This document shows, in pieces, positions 19,264-30,840 of a DNA stretch of 64,000 bases. Position numbers and translations under genes: made by a program. Origin of the DNA: Istiophorus platypterus (lineage: Eukaryota; Chordata; Actinopteri; Istiophoriformes; Istiophoridae); the NCBI GenBank assembly GCA_016859345.1, contig CM029124.1, positions 24,496,980-24,560,979 of the forward strand. Reading direction: 5' to 3'. Positions within the stretch are counted from its first letter, which is position 1. Each line of letters starts with the position of its first letter. The notes beneath the pieces were generated by a model that worked only from the letters and a program-made list of their open reading frames with translations, was not told the DNA's origin and made no database searches.

Positions 19264-19550
19264 TGTTAGATACATAATTATTTGGACAGTTGCGCAATTT
19301 TAAAAGGATTAAAAAGAATCACTATATTTATAATTTTGTTGTCCAATTACTTTTGGGCCTATGAAATTGAGGGACTATGAATAAAAATGGCTGTAATTTC
19401 TAAAGGGTTAATGTGATATTTTTGTTAAGCCCCTTGAATTAAAGCTGAAATTCTACAATTCAATCACATCTTGATTCACTTGTTTCATATCCATCATGGT
19501 GGTGTACAGAGGCAAACATGTTACTGCCCAAATACTCATGGACCTACCTG
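19264..19550 (+). mobile_element. MITE with inverted termini (TATTTGGAC / GTCCAAATA type)
   Basis: The left end ACATAATTATTTGGACAG and the right end TGCCCAAATACTCATGGACC form imperfect inverted repeats. The interior AAGCCCCTTGAATTAAAGCT matches, inverted, the element at 22748-23050. Its length of about 290 bp and lack of coding fit a non-autonomous DNA transposon common in fish, probably mobilised by a Tc1/mariner-type enzyme (inference). Confidence 0.7.
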
Positions 19551-20444
19551 TAGTTATTTCACCCCCAAAATGATCTTTTCCCATGGGAAAAAAGTTACCT
19601 TACATATAAAAATGTATACCAAGTAAATGGTAAAGTAAATGAAACATAGAAGTAGTAATAGCATAAAAATACTCCACTGACAATGAACTGTAACATACAT
19701 AGTAGCAACAACAGAGGCATAGCTTCATAATTGCAGGCTTGGATCAAGCTGTAGGTTATTCAAGATTCAAGATTCACTTAAAGTAATTTCCCTAAATATT
19801 TACATACAGAGTGAAATGAAACACCGTCAGTGTCAGTGCAAACACTAAAAGCCACACTAACAACAAGCTAAAAAATTTAAAAACACGACAACACACATTA
19901 AATGACACAATAAGTGAAATGCAGGGAGTTTCCCAAATGGCAATGTCAGGAACAGTGGACATCTCTGCCATGTTCCTGGGAAATGTGAATGGTAGTGATC
20001 CGAATCAAGAAATAAAATATTTTTATATTTTCCTCTAAAAATAGAACAATGTAAATGTAAACTAAGTATCATAAAACCAATGAGAACACAAATAATTGTT
20101 ATTACGCCTTATGACAAAACTAAGTAAATTCTCAAACTTCAAATTCAAAAATGGAATGTCCATTAAGAATAACCTGTATTCTTTGTCAGTGGAGCAGGTC
20201 TGTATCATGGTTTCTGTGTTGTAGCTAAAGAAAAAAGTTAATCACTGTCAAATAAAATCTTATTGGCCTCCACAAGAAAGTGAAAGAAACAGATGAACAT
20301 CCTTGCATTCCCTTCTATTTTTCTTTATATCTGTTTTTTTGAGAACTATGGAATCAGCAGAGCTTTTAAAATAGCATTCAGATCCTCAAGTAGCCCACCC
20401 CAGACTGCCACAGTGATGAATTTGCAGTGGATGGGGCAAAACTA
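19551..20444. other. Intergenic, nothing recognised
   Basis: Plain AT-rich DNA. Confidence 0.5.
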
Positions 20445-21372
20445 TAACTTATTACGCCAGTAGAACACTTAGAACACTTAGAACACACCCAGAATGCAGG
20501 ACTACTAGTGGTTCCTAGAGTCTCCACAAGCAGAATGGGAGGCAGAGCCTTCTGTTATCAGGCTCCTCTGCTGTGGAACCATCTTCCGATTGGGGTCCGG
20601 GAGGCAGACACCCTCTCCACATTCAGATTCGCTTAAAACCTTCCCTTTTAATAAAGATTGTAGTTAGGGGTGGTTCAGGCTCAGTTCGAGCCCTCCCCTC
20701 ACTATGCTGCTATGGGCCTAGACTGCCAGGGGACTTCCCATGATGCACCAAGCTTCCCTTTCCTCCGCCTCCTCTTCTTTCTCTCCGTGCATTAATATCT
20801 AAAACATGTTTATTACTGACTGTTCCTCTTCTCTCTTCCCCAATTTTCTCTCTCCTCTCTCCTCCTGTCGCTTTCTGAAGGTTTTTTTCTGATGCTCCAG
20901 AGTCTGGATCCATCGTTGCAGATCCATCTACTGCCCCATGAGCCTGATCAACACCCTCTGCTTTGATTACTATGATTACTACTGTCACCATTTCATTTAG
21001 TCCTATTAGTAATATTATCAGCCCTGTTAGTATAACTATAGTATATATAGCTAATAGTTCCATTATTTTGCTATGCCCCCCCCCTTGTGTCCTGCCCTCT
21101 CTCTCTCTCTCTCGCTCTCTCCTTCACTCTCAACCCAGCCAGTTGAGGCAGGACCCCCCCCCCCCACCCCCCACCATGAGCCAGGATCTGTTCAACGTTT
21201 CTACCTGTTAAAAGGGAGTTTTTCGTTGCTGCTGTCGCCAAGTTCTTGCTCATGGGGGAAATGTTAGGTCTCTGTAAATAGTAACTATAAAGAGTCTGGT
21301 CTAGACCTGCTCTATATGAAAAGTGCGCTGGTGAACATCTGTTATGATATGGCACTATGAATTGAACTATAG
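20445..21372 (+). mobile_element. L2-type LINE, 3'-terminal fragment
   Basis: The RT C-terminal remnant (LLWNHLP-like, 20570-20600) and 3' UTR align from CCAGTAGAACAC to ATATGGCACTAT with the longer L2 copy ending at 49793. The block CACCATGAGCCAGGATCTGT, then TCTCTGTAAATAGTAACTAT and CTGCTCTATATGAAAAGTGC, is the shared L2 tail. It is 5' truncated, as usual for LINE insertions. It carries expanded CT and C runs (21085-21170). Confidence 0.85.
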
Positions 21373-22019
21373 AACAGGGAGCTCTAAATACAGAGAATAC
21401 TCAGCAGTGGTAAGTAGAATTATTCTTGTCTCTTTCTGAGGAGGCAGTTTTCAGAATAACTGTCCAAACATTCCAGATCTGTGAAATTTCTTTTTCCAGA
21501 TTCTGCTGAATCATAGAGAGCAGGTACTTGTGCATTGTGAGTGTTAACATGCTGACTCAGACACTGAGGGAGATTCTGCAGGATGCTGAATCCATTTAAT
21601 GTCCTTAACCTACAAGGTATGAGCAGTGTGGTCTGCGTTGTTCATAGATACAATAAGGAAGTTGGACTTACTACTGTACCAGATGCTGCTTGCTTCAGCA
21701 TCCTTCTTCAGATGGGGCTGGCAGATGGTTTCCCTAGGCTCACTGTCTGAACTCTTCTAAGGGATGCTTCAGGGAGGGAGGAGGCCCCAGAGCCCCTCAC
21801 CTAAAGGGGCATGGGCACTCCACTGCGTTAGTCCACCGATCCACGATGAATGTAGAAAACACCTGGATACAAAAGGCTGTCTTAACAAACACCATGCCTT
21901 TTGTTGAAAAGACCTGACCAGGTCCCCTTGGAATTGCTGAAGAAGGAAGATGTTTTGTAACTGTGTGTATTTGTAGGGTCCAGGTATTACTCATGTTGTT
22001 GAGTAACATTACTCTGTTT
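21373..22019. other. Intergenic, nothing recognised
   Basis: No coding or repeat signal identified. Confidence 0.5.
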
Positions 22020-22270
22020 ACACAGTCACATTATGGGGACCTGTCTTCCAAGTCTCTATGGTCTCTATGGTCTCAAGTCTCTATGGGTCAAAAAGCAAGT
22101 CCCTATAAAGTAAATCATTAAATTTTCAGGTGAAGACATATTTTAAGGTTATGGTTAAGGTTAGAGTAAGTCTCCAGGAAATGAATGCAAGTCAATGTAA
22201 TCTCCTCTGAAGTCATGAAGACATCTGTCTGTGTGTGTGTGTGTGTGTGAGTGTATGTGTGTATGTGTTG
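22020..22270 (+). repeat. Dispersed teleost repeat (TTATGGGGACC ... AAGTCTCCAGGAAATG) with TG tail
   Basis: ATTATGGGGACCTGTCTTCC, TTTCAGGTGAAGACATATTT and AGTCTCCAGGAAATGAATGC are the recurring parts of a short non-coding fish repeat. It ends in a (TG)n tract at 22228-22268. A triplicated TCTCTATGGTC sits at 22052-22090. Confidence 0.65.
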
Positions 22271-22747
22271 TGGAGTGTATATGCTGGTGGCTGAATCATT
22301 ACGTTGGCCAATTTCAAGCTCATTTCCCATTTTCTATCCTGTCCAAACACAAACATAGTAACCAGAGGGGTCAACCAAAATACAAAATGGCTTTTTTTAG
22401 AAATAAGAAAAAAAGAAACAGTATAGTATTTAGAGAAAATAAAAACCAACAACTTTTTCACCCAATCCAAAAAGAGAGGTACTCCAACCATCTTCCAGGT
22501 CCTGAGAATGGACACACCACGAACATTACAAACTGCAAACGTGGGAAATCCACAACATTATAATGAATTATCATTCAAAAATTTAGGGTATTTTCCACAG
22601 TGCACTTGCTTATTTTTATTTCGAAAAAATTCAGCCAAGTCTCTATAACATTCAGTTCACCTATGCACCTAAATCTCTTTGTGTAACATCTTTATGGTCT
22701 GTAGCACTTTTATCTCATTCATTTTATATATCCACAATCATATTTAC

Positions 22748-23050
22748 AGTTAGGTATGTAAGTATTTGGATGGTGACAAAATTTTCCTAATTTTGTAGAA
22801 TCTTAGCTTTAATTCAAGGGGTTTCATAAAAATGTTATATTAACTGTTTAGGAATTACATCCAATTTTATACATTTTCCCCCATTTTAGGGGGCTCAGAA
22901 GTGACTGGACAAAATAATACATTTATAAATATCAGGATCATTTTTAATACTTGGATGAAAATCCTTAGCAGTCAATAACTGACTGAAGTCTGGACATCTC
23001 CAAATACTGAGTTTGGAGTGGTCCTCTGTGTGGGGATTCTCTTTGCTGTG
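22748..23050 (+). mobile_element. DNA-transposon end fragment, same family as the 19.3 kb MITE
   Basis: It starts AGGTATGTAAGTATTTGGA and continues with TAGCTTTAATTCAAGGGGTT and GGGGGCTCAGAAGTGACTGG. The first part matches the inverse of 19264-19550. It is longer internally than the MITE and has no matching right terminus, so it is a one-ended relic. Confidence 0.65.
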
Positions 23051-23289
23051 CTGGCAGACAGTCACAGCTTCCTTGCCTCATGCCACAGCCGATATGTCAC
23101 TAGGTGCCAGGGTCTCTTTAAAATCTGTGTGATCATTGAGAAGATTGGGAGAGACCTTTGCAGATGACACACTTATGGAATCTAGCATTGCTGCTGATGA
23201 GCCTGATGAACCACATGAGAAATGTGGTAACGAATGGATAAATGTGAATGGTGGTAATAAACAGACCATGTTCACTCATTCGTGAACAC

Positions 23290-23740
23290 ATAATATAAAA
23301 CATTTTTTAAGCAAGATTAATTTATTATTTTTCATTTGTACAAGTTTAGAGGGACAAAGGGAAAGGAGCACTATACAAAAGTTTGTGTACCCAACTAGAT
23401 TTGAGTTCTCAGGTACTTTTACCAAGGTCTCAGACCTTAATTACCTTGTTGGGGCTATGTCTTGTTCACAATCATCATTAGGAAAGGCCAGGTGAGAGCT
23501 TTATAAATACTCTGACTCCTTAAACCTTGTCCCAAAAATCAGCACAATCAAACAAAATTAAAATAATTAAAATAATGCCCACAAAACAGGAGAGGGCTAT
23601 AAGAAAATAGCAAAACGGTTTCAGATAGCCATTCCCTCAGTTTGTAATGTAATTATAAAAAAATGGTAGTTACAGTTAGAGGTCAAGTAGTGGTCAGGAG
23701 GACTAAGAAAATCTTTCATGCCACTGCATGTGTAGATGGA
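23290..23740 (+). mobile_element. Tc1-like transposon relic (5' part)
   Basis: AAGCAAGATTAAT, GGAAAGGAGCACTATACAAA, AACAGGAGAGGGCTATAAGA and GTCAGGAGGACTAAGAAAAT match the better-preserved copy at 30055-30840 in the same orientation. It covers the left end and transposase N-terminal coding part only, with many stops. Confidence 0.7.
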
Positions 23741-23759
23741 GGTGTGAAGGGCCGTTTGT

Positions 23760-23852
23760 CTGTATATGACCACCCTGTGATAGGCAGCGTCTCATCCAGT
23801 ATCAGCCAGTATTGTCCTATGATCCCCACAGGATAGCTAATGGATGAATGGA
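23760..23852 (+). repeat. 3' fragment of a common teleost repeat
   Basis: CACCCTGTGATAGGCAGCG and CCCCACAGGATAGCTAATGG resemble the 3' part of the repeat family seen at 38290-38500 (GATAGGCT...CCCCACAGGATAAGC type). Confidence 0.45.
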
Positions 23853-25146
23853 AGTATTGTACTTCACTACTCTACTGTATAACAATTTTTCATACCTCCC
23901 GTTCCTCCTTTTTCATTTTTGACACTTCACTGTCTTTTTGTTGATGCCACTGTCAGGACAAATTCTTGTTTTTAAACACAGGAAAGCTCATAGAAATTGC
24001 AGATGTAGATTTTCATGAATTTGCTGCCACCAAACGGACGAACTAAAGAGTTTTAAGAACATATCCTTTAGGGCCATCCTCAGGACAAACTTATCCAAAC
24101 CTAAGAGTATCATAATCATCAGTATATTTTTTGTTCAATCCAAGTAGTATTGTTGGGTGTAATTAATATTGAAGCATATTGGGGCCTTTAGCAGGGCTTA
24201 AGAATTTTAGTCTTGTTTCTGTTTCTGCAATTTTCTGTACTAAATGACTAAATAAACATGAGTTCTTTTGTGCAACCTACTTTAATTTATTGCCGTTCTT
24301 GTTGAATTACTTTGGAAAATTACTGAGGAACTTTCATGTCCTTGACATTTCTTTCACACCCTTGTTTATCTCATCATGGAAAACTGACCCTGCTGGCCGG
24401 GTGGGTGGGACTTCCTACCATCCTTTTCCCCCAGACTATCTCGTCACCCACACACATCTGACATAAGAGGGAAACCCTGCCTTTCCACCCCTTGCTACTT
24501 ATGGAAAAATATCATGACAGGTTTAGGGCTCAGTGAGTTTATTTCAGTGCCTTTGTATTCTGCTGTATGACCTGTAACCTGCAGGTCAGGGTGGATGTAA
24601 TACATCATTACTCAGGTCTCATCTCTGTGTTTTGCAATTGTAGGATTTGGGTACTTTGTGCAACAAAGACCATTTAGTCTAGATTAGAGTGGGATACAGA
24701 GACATATGCCTTCCTGATGCTTGTTATTTCCTGCTGTGGTTGAAGCTAATTTGTTGCTAACCTTCAGCTCTTGGGATCACTTAAGGCTGGTTCTCCATTC
24801 TGCTGGTATGTTACCCATGTTTATTTTGGTGCATTTGTGCAACCAAATTCTTACCAATTGTGAAAGTACACAGAAACACACCACACTGTATAATCCAGCC
24901 AGGACCTGATTTACAAGTGGTGAATGCTGTGTTTTGTGTTTCCAATAATGAAAACCTTCATTCCCAAAGCCTTTTTAAATTGTGTCTCAAGAGGATGTTG
25001 CCTCTCACTCCTTGGCGTCACTGTTTGTTTCAAAGAGGAAGCAGAGATAAGAACTAATAACAACGAAAGTGCATTCAGACCAGGTAAGTTCATGTCAAGT
25101 TGAAAGTGTGCAGTTAGGAAGGTTGCAATTCAAAACAAAAAGGGTT
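23853..25146. other. Intergenic, nothing recognised
   Basis: Short open stretches at 24721-25093 on both strands lack any known motif and have no splice context that can be defended. Confidence 0.5.
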
Positions 25147-25560
25147 TAGTGCCATACAGCAATACAGCTTATTTGCCGCCAAAATCGGATGTTTTTGGCA
25201 CACTGTAAAAAGAAGTGCAGAAACAGGGTCTGATCTGATTTGAGGGGTCTGGAGGTGAAATAGGTGATGGGTAGTTCACAGATATAATCTAATGCCAGTC
25301 CATGCATAGCTATAAAAAAAATAAAGAGTCTTAACAACACTGGTAAACAGTGAAGAGGGGGCAGTGCTGGTACAGGGCAGATGTGGTCTGTCTTCTTGGT
25401 ACCAGTGAGGAGTCTCATTACTGCATTTTGAACCAGCTGCTGGTGAGATTAGGCTATTTGACTGACTCCAGCATGGAGAGAATTGCAGTAGTTGAGGTGA
25501 GAGGGAAAAAAAGCATTAAAATTGGATCGGAATGATTTTAAGTTTTCAAGGGATCTAAAA
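25147..25560 (-). mobile_element. LINE (CR1/L2-like) reverse-transcriptase C-terminal relic
   Basis: On the minus strand it reads LNYCNSLHAGVSQ, then QLVQNAVMRLLTGTKKTDHI, ALPPLHCLPVLLRLFIF and MHGLALDYICEL. These are the conserved end of the LINE ORF2 protein (thumb and C-terminal part) of CR1/L2-type elements in fish. There is one frameshift, with a stop after HAGVSQIA. It is a different subfamily from the 48 kb copy. Confidence 0.8.
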
Positions 25561-27599
25561 TGGAAGAAGCCACTGCTGGTAGCTGTTTTGGTTTGTTAAT
25601 CAAATATTAAATCAAAATCAAATATTAAAACAAAATCAAGGCCAATCAGTTTGATTTATGACCGAATACCTGCACACTAATGACATTCCCATCAGCCTCA
25701 GATACATGTTGTGTTTAGTGTCGTTTTGCAAATGTTAACATGCTGAGACATTAAACAAAGAGTATAAATATACCTACATTGTGCATGTGTTAGCATTCTG
25801 ATGTTATCTTTTCGCTCAGGGCAAGTACAGCCATTCAAAGCTGCCAGCATGGCTTTAGGCATTTGTTTCTGTTACAATCAAAGGTTGTTGTATTATTATT
25901 AGCAGTAATCTATAATGGGTTTTAGTACTAGTGTGAAACTAATCTACACTATGCATTGAAAAATAAGTTTTCTGATAGCCAGATTGTTATTTTCCAAGGC
26001 AGCCTACTTCCTATAATATTCAAAAGCTCTTCCAACTGCCTCACAACTGCCTGTACACACAGAAAAGAATAAGAAAGAGTTGAGTGCATTTCTTCATATA
26101 TACTTATAGTCCTTTGCCAAAAAAATGCTTTACTTAAGGCAGCCTTGCACTTCTTTTTCCTGAATAAAAATTAATTTTCCATCCATTATTCATTATTCAT
26201 TCACTATAAATATTCATATTGAGTGAATTAAAGGAATCATGTGAAGCCTCCACTATTTTGATATCAAGGTAAACAAATAAAGAGCCAAGTCACTTCTGGA
26301 ACACTAATGATGTTGAAATATCCACAGTACTGGACAGGTCTACTCTCATGTCCAAAAAATAATGTGCTACTGATTTATTGATGGAGAATCCATCACTTTA
26401 GATTCAATTCCCATGACTGATTCAGTAAAAATCTTTCTCCTTGTTATATGACTACATACAGTCCATGCAGTGACATGCAGACTGACTCAGAGCTGTTCCA
26501 CAGCAGAGACATCACTTGAAAAGTCATTGTCCAAAATGCACTCAGGTGGCACAGTTGAAACAGCTGGAAAAACTATCTGACTGTTTATTCTCTGTCTGTT
26601 TGGTCCACTTTCTCAATGCATTCCTGACTCATTTTAGCTAATGATCAAAACATATTCTGTATTACTTGTGAAAATTATCAAAGCAGTTTTTTGGCCTTGG
26701 TTCAAAACGTGGCAACTAATAACTAATAACTAATAACTACGAAGCCAACTGTTACAGTACGTGTCCTTTAACCCATTGCATATACATACCAAAAGTCTTT
26801 TCAATTTCACTTCAGTAACACTTCAGCAACAGTTTTCTTGAGTGGTCTCTCATTTCTAATGTGAGAGAAACTGACTGTTAAACATGCAGTGTAATTAAAA
26901 GTTACTGTGTTGTATTCTCTAGTACCAGAAAGGTACATATGCTAAGTGAGCATCACTGAATTATTTATTGTCAATATACATGTGTTTTGTTTTTTGAGTT
27001 TCTTAATTAGTCATTTATTTTGTGTCTTATAAGTTACACTGTAAAAAAAGAGGCTTTGTAGTTGGATTTGTTGTTGTTGTTGCATAAATTAAAGGCTTAA
27101 TAAGCATCAAGTTTGTACATTCCTAAAATCTTGTGTTCAATGAGACTTTTTGACCAAGTTGAAATCTTTTTAGCTTGTATAGAAGCACCTCTACCACACT
27201 TTGCACCACAGAGAGCAAACTTACTGTCTGGTTGTGCCCACTTCAGTCTTTCCACTGAATCTGTTTTCAAGGCATATTGTTAAACAGATAGTTAGCATCC
27301 TGTCTGAACATACCTTCGGACTCTGTCACACCTATTTTTTTCAGAGTGGGTTTATATATAGTACTGGCTCTGCATGATCTGTGTTGCCAACCTCTTCTGT
27401 GAACCTGGAAGGATGTTGAATGATGCGTGATATTACAAGCTCTTGGATCACCTTGCGTTTGAGAAACACCTTAATAGGTGCTGAAGGTTAGTGATGGTCA
27501 GGAACTGTCACTGAGGTATGAATTGCAATATGGACCTTATCAAAAATTGGTCACTGCTGAGATTTATCTATAAATGAGAAACTGGAAGGAAATGAAACA
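25561..27599. other. Intergenic, mostly unique DNA
   Basis: The only repeat noticed is a short AACTAAT tandem at 26716-26740. No gene. Confidence 0.5.
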
Positions 27600-27850
27600 G
27601 GCCACAATGACTCCAAGGCCCTGTTCATACCTGGTATTAACATGTGTCTTAGGGGCCTGTAAAACAAGTAAACAGCTCTAAGAACAGGTGTAAATGCACA
27701 GAAGCTGCATTGAGATCCCATTGCTCAGATCACATTCAGAAGTGGTCTGGGCTGCATATGGTCATATTCTTTTAGCAATGTGTATACAAATGTGTCCTTG
27801 GCCACACTGAAGGACTGCCAACTCAACTGATGTCCTCTGCAAAAGCGGAG
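27600..27850 (+). repeat. Dispersed teleost repeat (CCTGTTCATACCTGGTATTAAC type)
   Basis: CCTGTTCATACCTGGTATTA, TGTAAATGCACAGAAG and TTGAGATCCCATTGCTCAG are hallmarks of a short non-coding fish repeat, likely a MITE. Its ends could not be paired. Confidence 0.5.
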
Positions 27851-28859
27851 GTACTTTCAGACACTCTCTTTTTTTTTTTTTTTTTACTCAGATACATAAT
27901 AATAATACATACATTGATGTTTTTTTCAGCTATGTCATTACTTTGCAGATGTTATTTGATAGATTACCCCAAAAATTATTTGAGTATTGTTCTACTATCA
28001 ATATAGTTGTCTCCTGCAATATAATATTACTTTATTTTTGTCAAAATTTCTAGAAGTGTTTGCTCTTCAGTTATCAAGGGCACTTTGGGAGCTGACTTTT
28101 ATGGACTTGGAGCAGCTAATTGTCCCAGAATGCACTGTGCAGAAACCAGTGGAAGTGGTGCTATTTTATGCCAGGCTCAAAGCCATTCAATTTTTTTTTT
28201 TGCAAGAACTGTTATTATATGACCTAATTAAGTTTTGACATTTTACAGGAAAGTTAACGTTTAAATTTTGAATATGTGGTCAGTTTATCCAAATGACTGT
28301 GTGGAAATTTGGTCCAGTGTTTTCAGAGATGTGAGGACCCACCTAATGGGTGACCCCGACAGTCATCTCAGCAGCTTGAAGGTATGCTTCTGAGATTACA
28401 TCACAGGACACCTGATGGCAGAGGAACTCTTCCAAGGCATAAAGAACATCATTGTGGTAGAGGACATACATCCTTTAAGCATAATACAGGATGATGGGGA
28501 GAATTGCCTTGATCACATTTACACTTATTTAAACCGTAAAACATTACTTGACTTAAAGGTTGAAAGATCTTCCAATTGGTCAACCTCGAGAGATGCTTTT
28601 GATACTCCCCACACACCCGGCCAGCCAACATCCAACTTGTCATTTGTAGCTTATTTTTGAGAAATGTGAAGTTAGCAACACCAGTGACCAATAATAAAAT
28701 ATAGTCCTGGGCCAGAGTAGGGGACGTTGCACACCATTCAAAATTGCTGGCTAAGGATAAATGGAAATACAATGAGATTAATATTCACATTGGCAGTAAC
28801 AACATTTAATTACAAGCCTATCAATCAATTCTAAACACAAAGTCAACTATAACTCATTG
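27851..28859. other. Intergenic; open stretch of unknown status at 28415-28660
   Basis: A T-run lies near 27868-27886. An 81-codon open stretch (28415-28660, +) has no recognised motif and overlaps a 107-codon one on the other strand. It is treated as chance or transposon-derived. Confidence 0.4.
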
Positions 28860-29275
28860 AAAAGCTAGTTCTCTATCTTATACATCCAACCTGGAAAACT
28901 AAAGCCTTCTGTTCATTATAGTGTTCAACCTCCTGGACCTTACTCTGAATTTTTATGTGAATTCTCATGGTTTTTATCCAGTTTATTCCTTAGTACAGAT
29001 AAAGTAATCATGGTAGGTGATTTAAATATCCATTTGGACATTGATAATGAAGCCTTAGCACTGCATTTATCTCATTATTAAACTCAATAGCTTCTTCAGA
29101 GAGTAAATAAAGCCACTAACTGTTTTAACTGCACCCTCAACCTTGTTCTGTCTTATGGCATCGAAATTGAACATTTAATGGTCTTCCAAAGAATCCTCTT
29201 TCAATTTATGCACGTTAACGATAAATCCTCCATCTACTCAAAAGTTAGTCACGGAGTTCAGCAAGTTTTTGTGCG
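28860..29275 (+). mobile_element. L2-type LINE relic with internal deletion (endonuclease joined to RT)
   Basis: PPGPYSEFLCEF and DKVIMVGDLNIHLDIDNE (about 28930-29050) are from the APE-type endonuclease domain of a fish L2 LINE. From about 29195 the text jumps to VNDKSSIYSKVSHGVQQ, which aligns with the reverse transcriptase at 48138-48195 of the longer copy. More than 1 kb of the intervening ORF is missing. Frames are broken by stops. Confidence 0.8.
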
Positions 29276-30054
29276 TGGCCCAAGAGTAATGTGAGGATAT
29301 AAAAGTATGACTTTTTTTTTCAGGATAAACATTGCTCCTATCTTTGAACAAATTCTGAGTTGGTATAAGTATGATCTAATTACTTTTGAGTGTTTAGGCA
29401 ATTGTGGAAAAGAATACCAAAGTTCTTGGAAATACACTTACAGCTGGAATAATAAGGAGAAGGAGCAGACCCCTTACCATTAGGCAAATAAATACAGGCA
29501 ACTGCATGATGTCCCAAACTAAGTTGGCCTCTGATAACTATAGATATACTGTGTACAGTTTAGACATAATACATAAACAAATTATGTCCCTGTTCTATGT
29601 ATATATTCTCCAACAAATGTCACACCAGCCATAGTGTGTAGCATGTGATATGCCTAACAAATACACTACAAATGAATAGCCTCTTTCATAAGTGTTACTG
29701 TGCACAGCTGGTAAGCTGAACATCTTTTTTTCAAAGATAATGAATCTCTAGTGTTCAAGGTTTGCAATCATGTTGTGCTAAAGAGTATTAAACACTAAGA
29801 TAAATTTAGCATTATAAAATTATTGTTGATTTTCCCAAAGAAAAATCATGTGGGAAAGTAATACATTTATTGTATAACCAGTGGCGGTTATATGTGTAAC
29901 AATACATAACCACAACACAACTGTGTAGTTTTCATGGTACAGAGTAACAGAAATTAATATAATTCATGATAAATCCATGATGTTAAAAATATCCTCAGTT
30001 GTTGCTGTTATTTATAATTCTACTGTAGTTTAAGGTAAGTGGCTGGACAAAGGC
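29276..30054. other. Intergenic, nothing recognised
   Basis: A 76-codon open stretch at 29404-29634 has no recognisable domain. Confidence 0.45.
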
Positions 30055-30840
30055 AATACAGTGGCAAGAAAAAGTTTGGGACCCCCGGTCCAAATTTCTG
30101 TTTCTGTGAATAGTTAAGTGAGTAGAAGATAATCTGATCTCCAAACTACATAAAGATAAAGATAAAGATAAAGAATTCTTTTCACCATTTTAAGCAAGAT
30201 TAATGTATTGTATTGAGTGAAAAAAGGAAAGGAGAACTATACAAATGTTTGGCCACTCCAGGAGATTGGAGCATCCAGATAACTTTTACCAAAGAAAATC
30301 AAAATAACAATGTCTTGTTGATGCCAACAAAACAGGAGAGGTCTATAAGAAAATAGCAACATATTTTTAAGTAGCCATTTTCACTTGTTGTAATTTAATG
30401 GCTGTTATCAGTAACAAAAGAGGTCAAGTTGAGGTCTGGAAGACCAAGAAAACTTTCAAAGAGAACGGTCATAGGATCACTATGAAAGCAAATCAAAACC
30501 CCTGTTTGATTGCAAAAGACCTTCAGGAAGATTTATCAGATTCATTAGTGGTGGTGCACTGTTCTACTGGACAGTTCTACTGATACCTCAGCAAATATGA
30601 CCTTCATGGAACAGTCATCAGAGGAAAACCTTTACTGGGTCCTCAACACAAAAGTCAGTGTCAAAAGAACATCTAAACAAGCCTGATGCATTTTGGAAAC
30701 AAATCCTGTGGATTGATGAAGTGGTTTGTGTTGTAGCCAGTGGCACAGGAAAAATTTCATTAGTAGAGTGAAGATTGTAAAATTGTGTAAATTTCTGATC
30801 TTGCATCTGTCCAAAGTAATCATTTCCCCACCAGTTTTTC
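30055..30840 (+). mobile_element. Tc1-like transposon relic with internal deletion
   Basis: The left end is GTGGCAAGAAAAAGTTTGGG. The transposase N-terminal region is readable as KRGQVEVWKTKKTF and KANQNPCLIAKDLQEDL (30415-30530), then HLNKPDAFWKQILWIDEV (30670-30720), the first catalytic Asp motif. After GATTGATGAAGTG the text jumps straight to GTGTTGTAGCCAGTGGCAC, so the section between the first Asp and the CVAASGT block is deleted. A fourfold GATAAA run (30152-30173) interrupts the left part. Stops and frameshifts are present. Confidence 0.85.

Noticed and set aside
22213..22563. Open frames on both strands at the TG repeat
   Set aside because: Their ends are translated (TG)n/(CA)n microsatellite.
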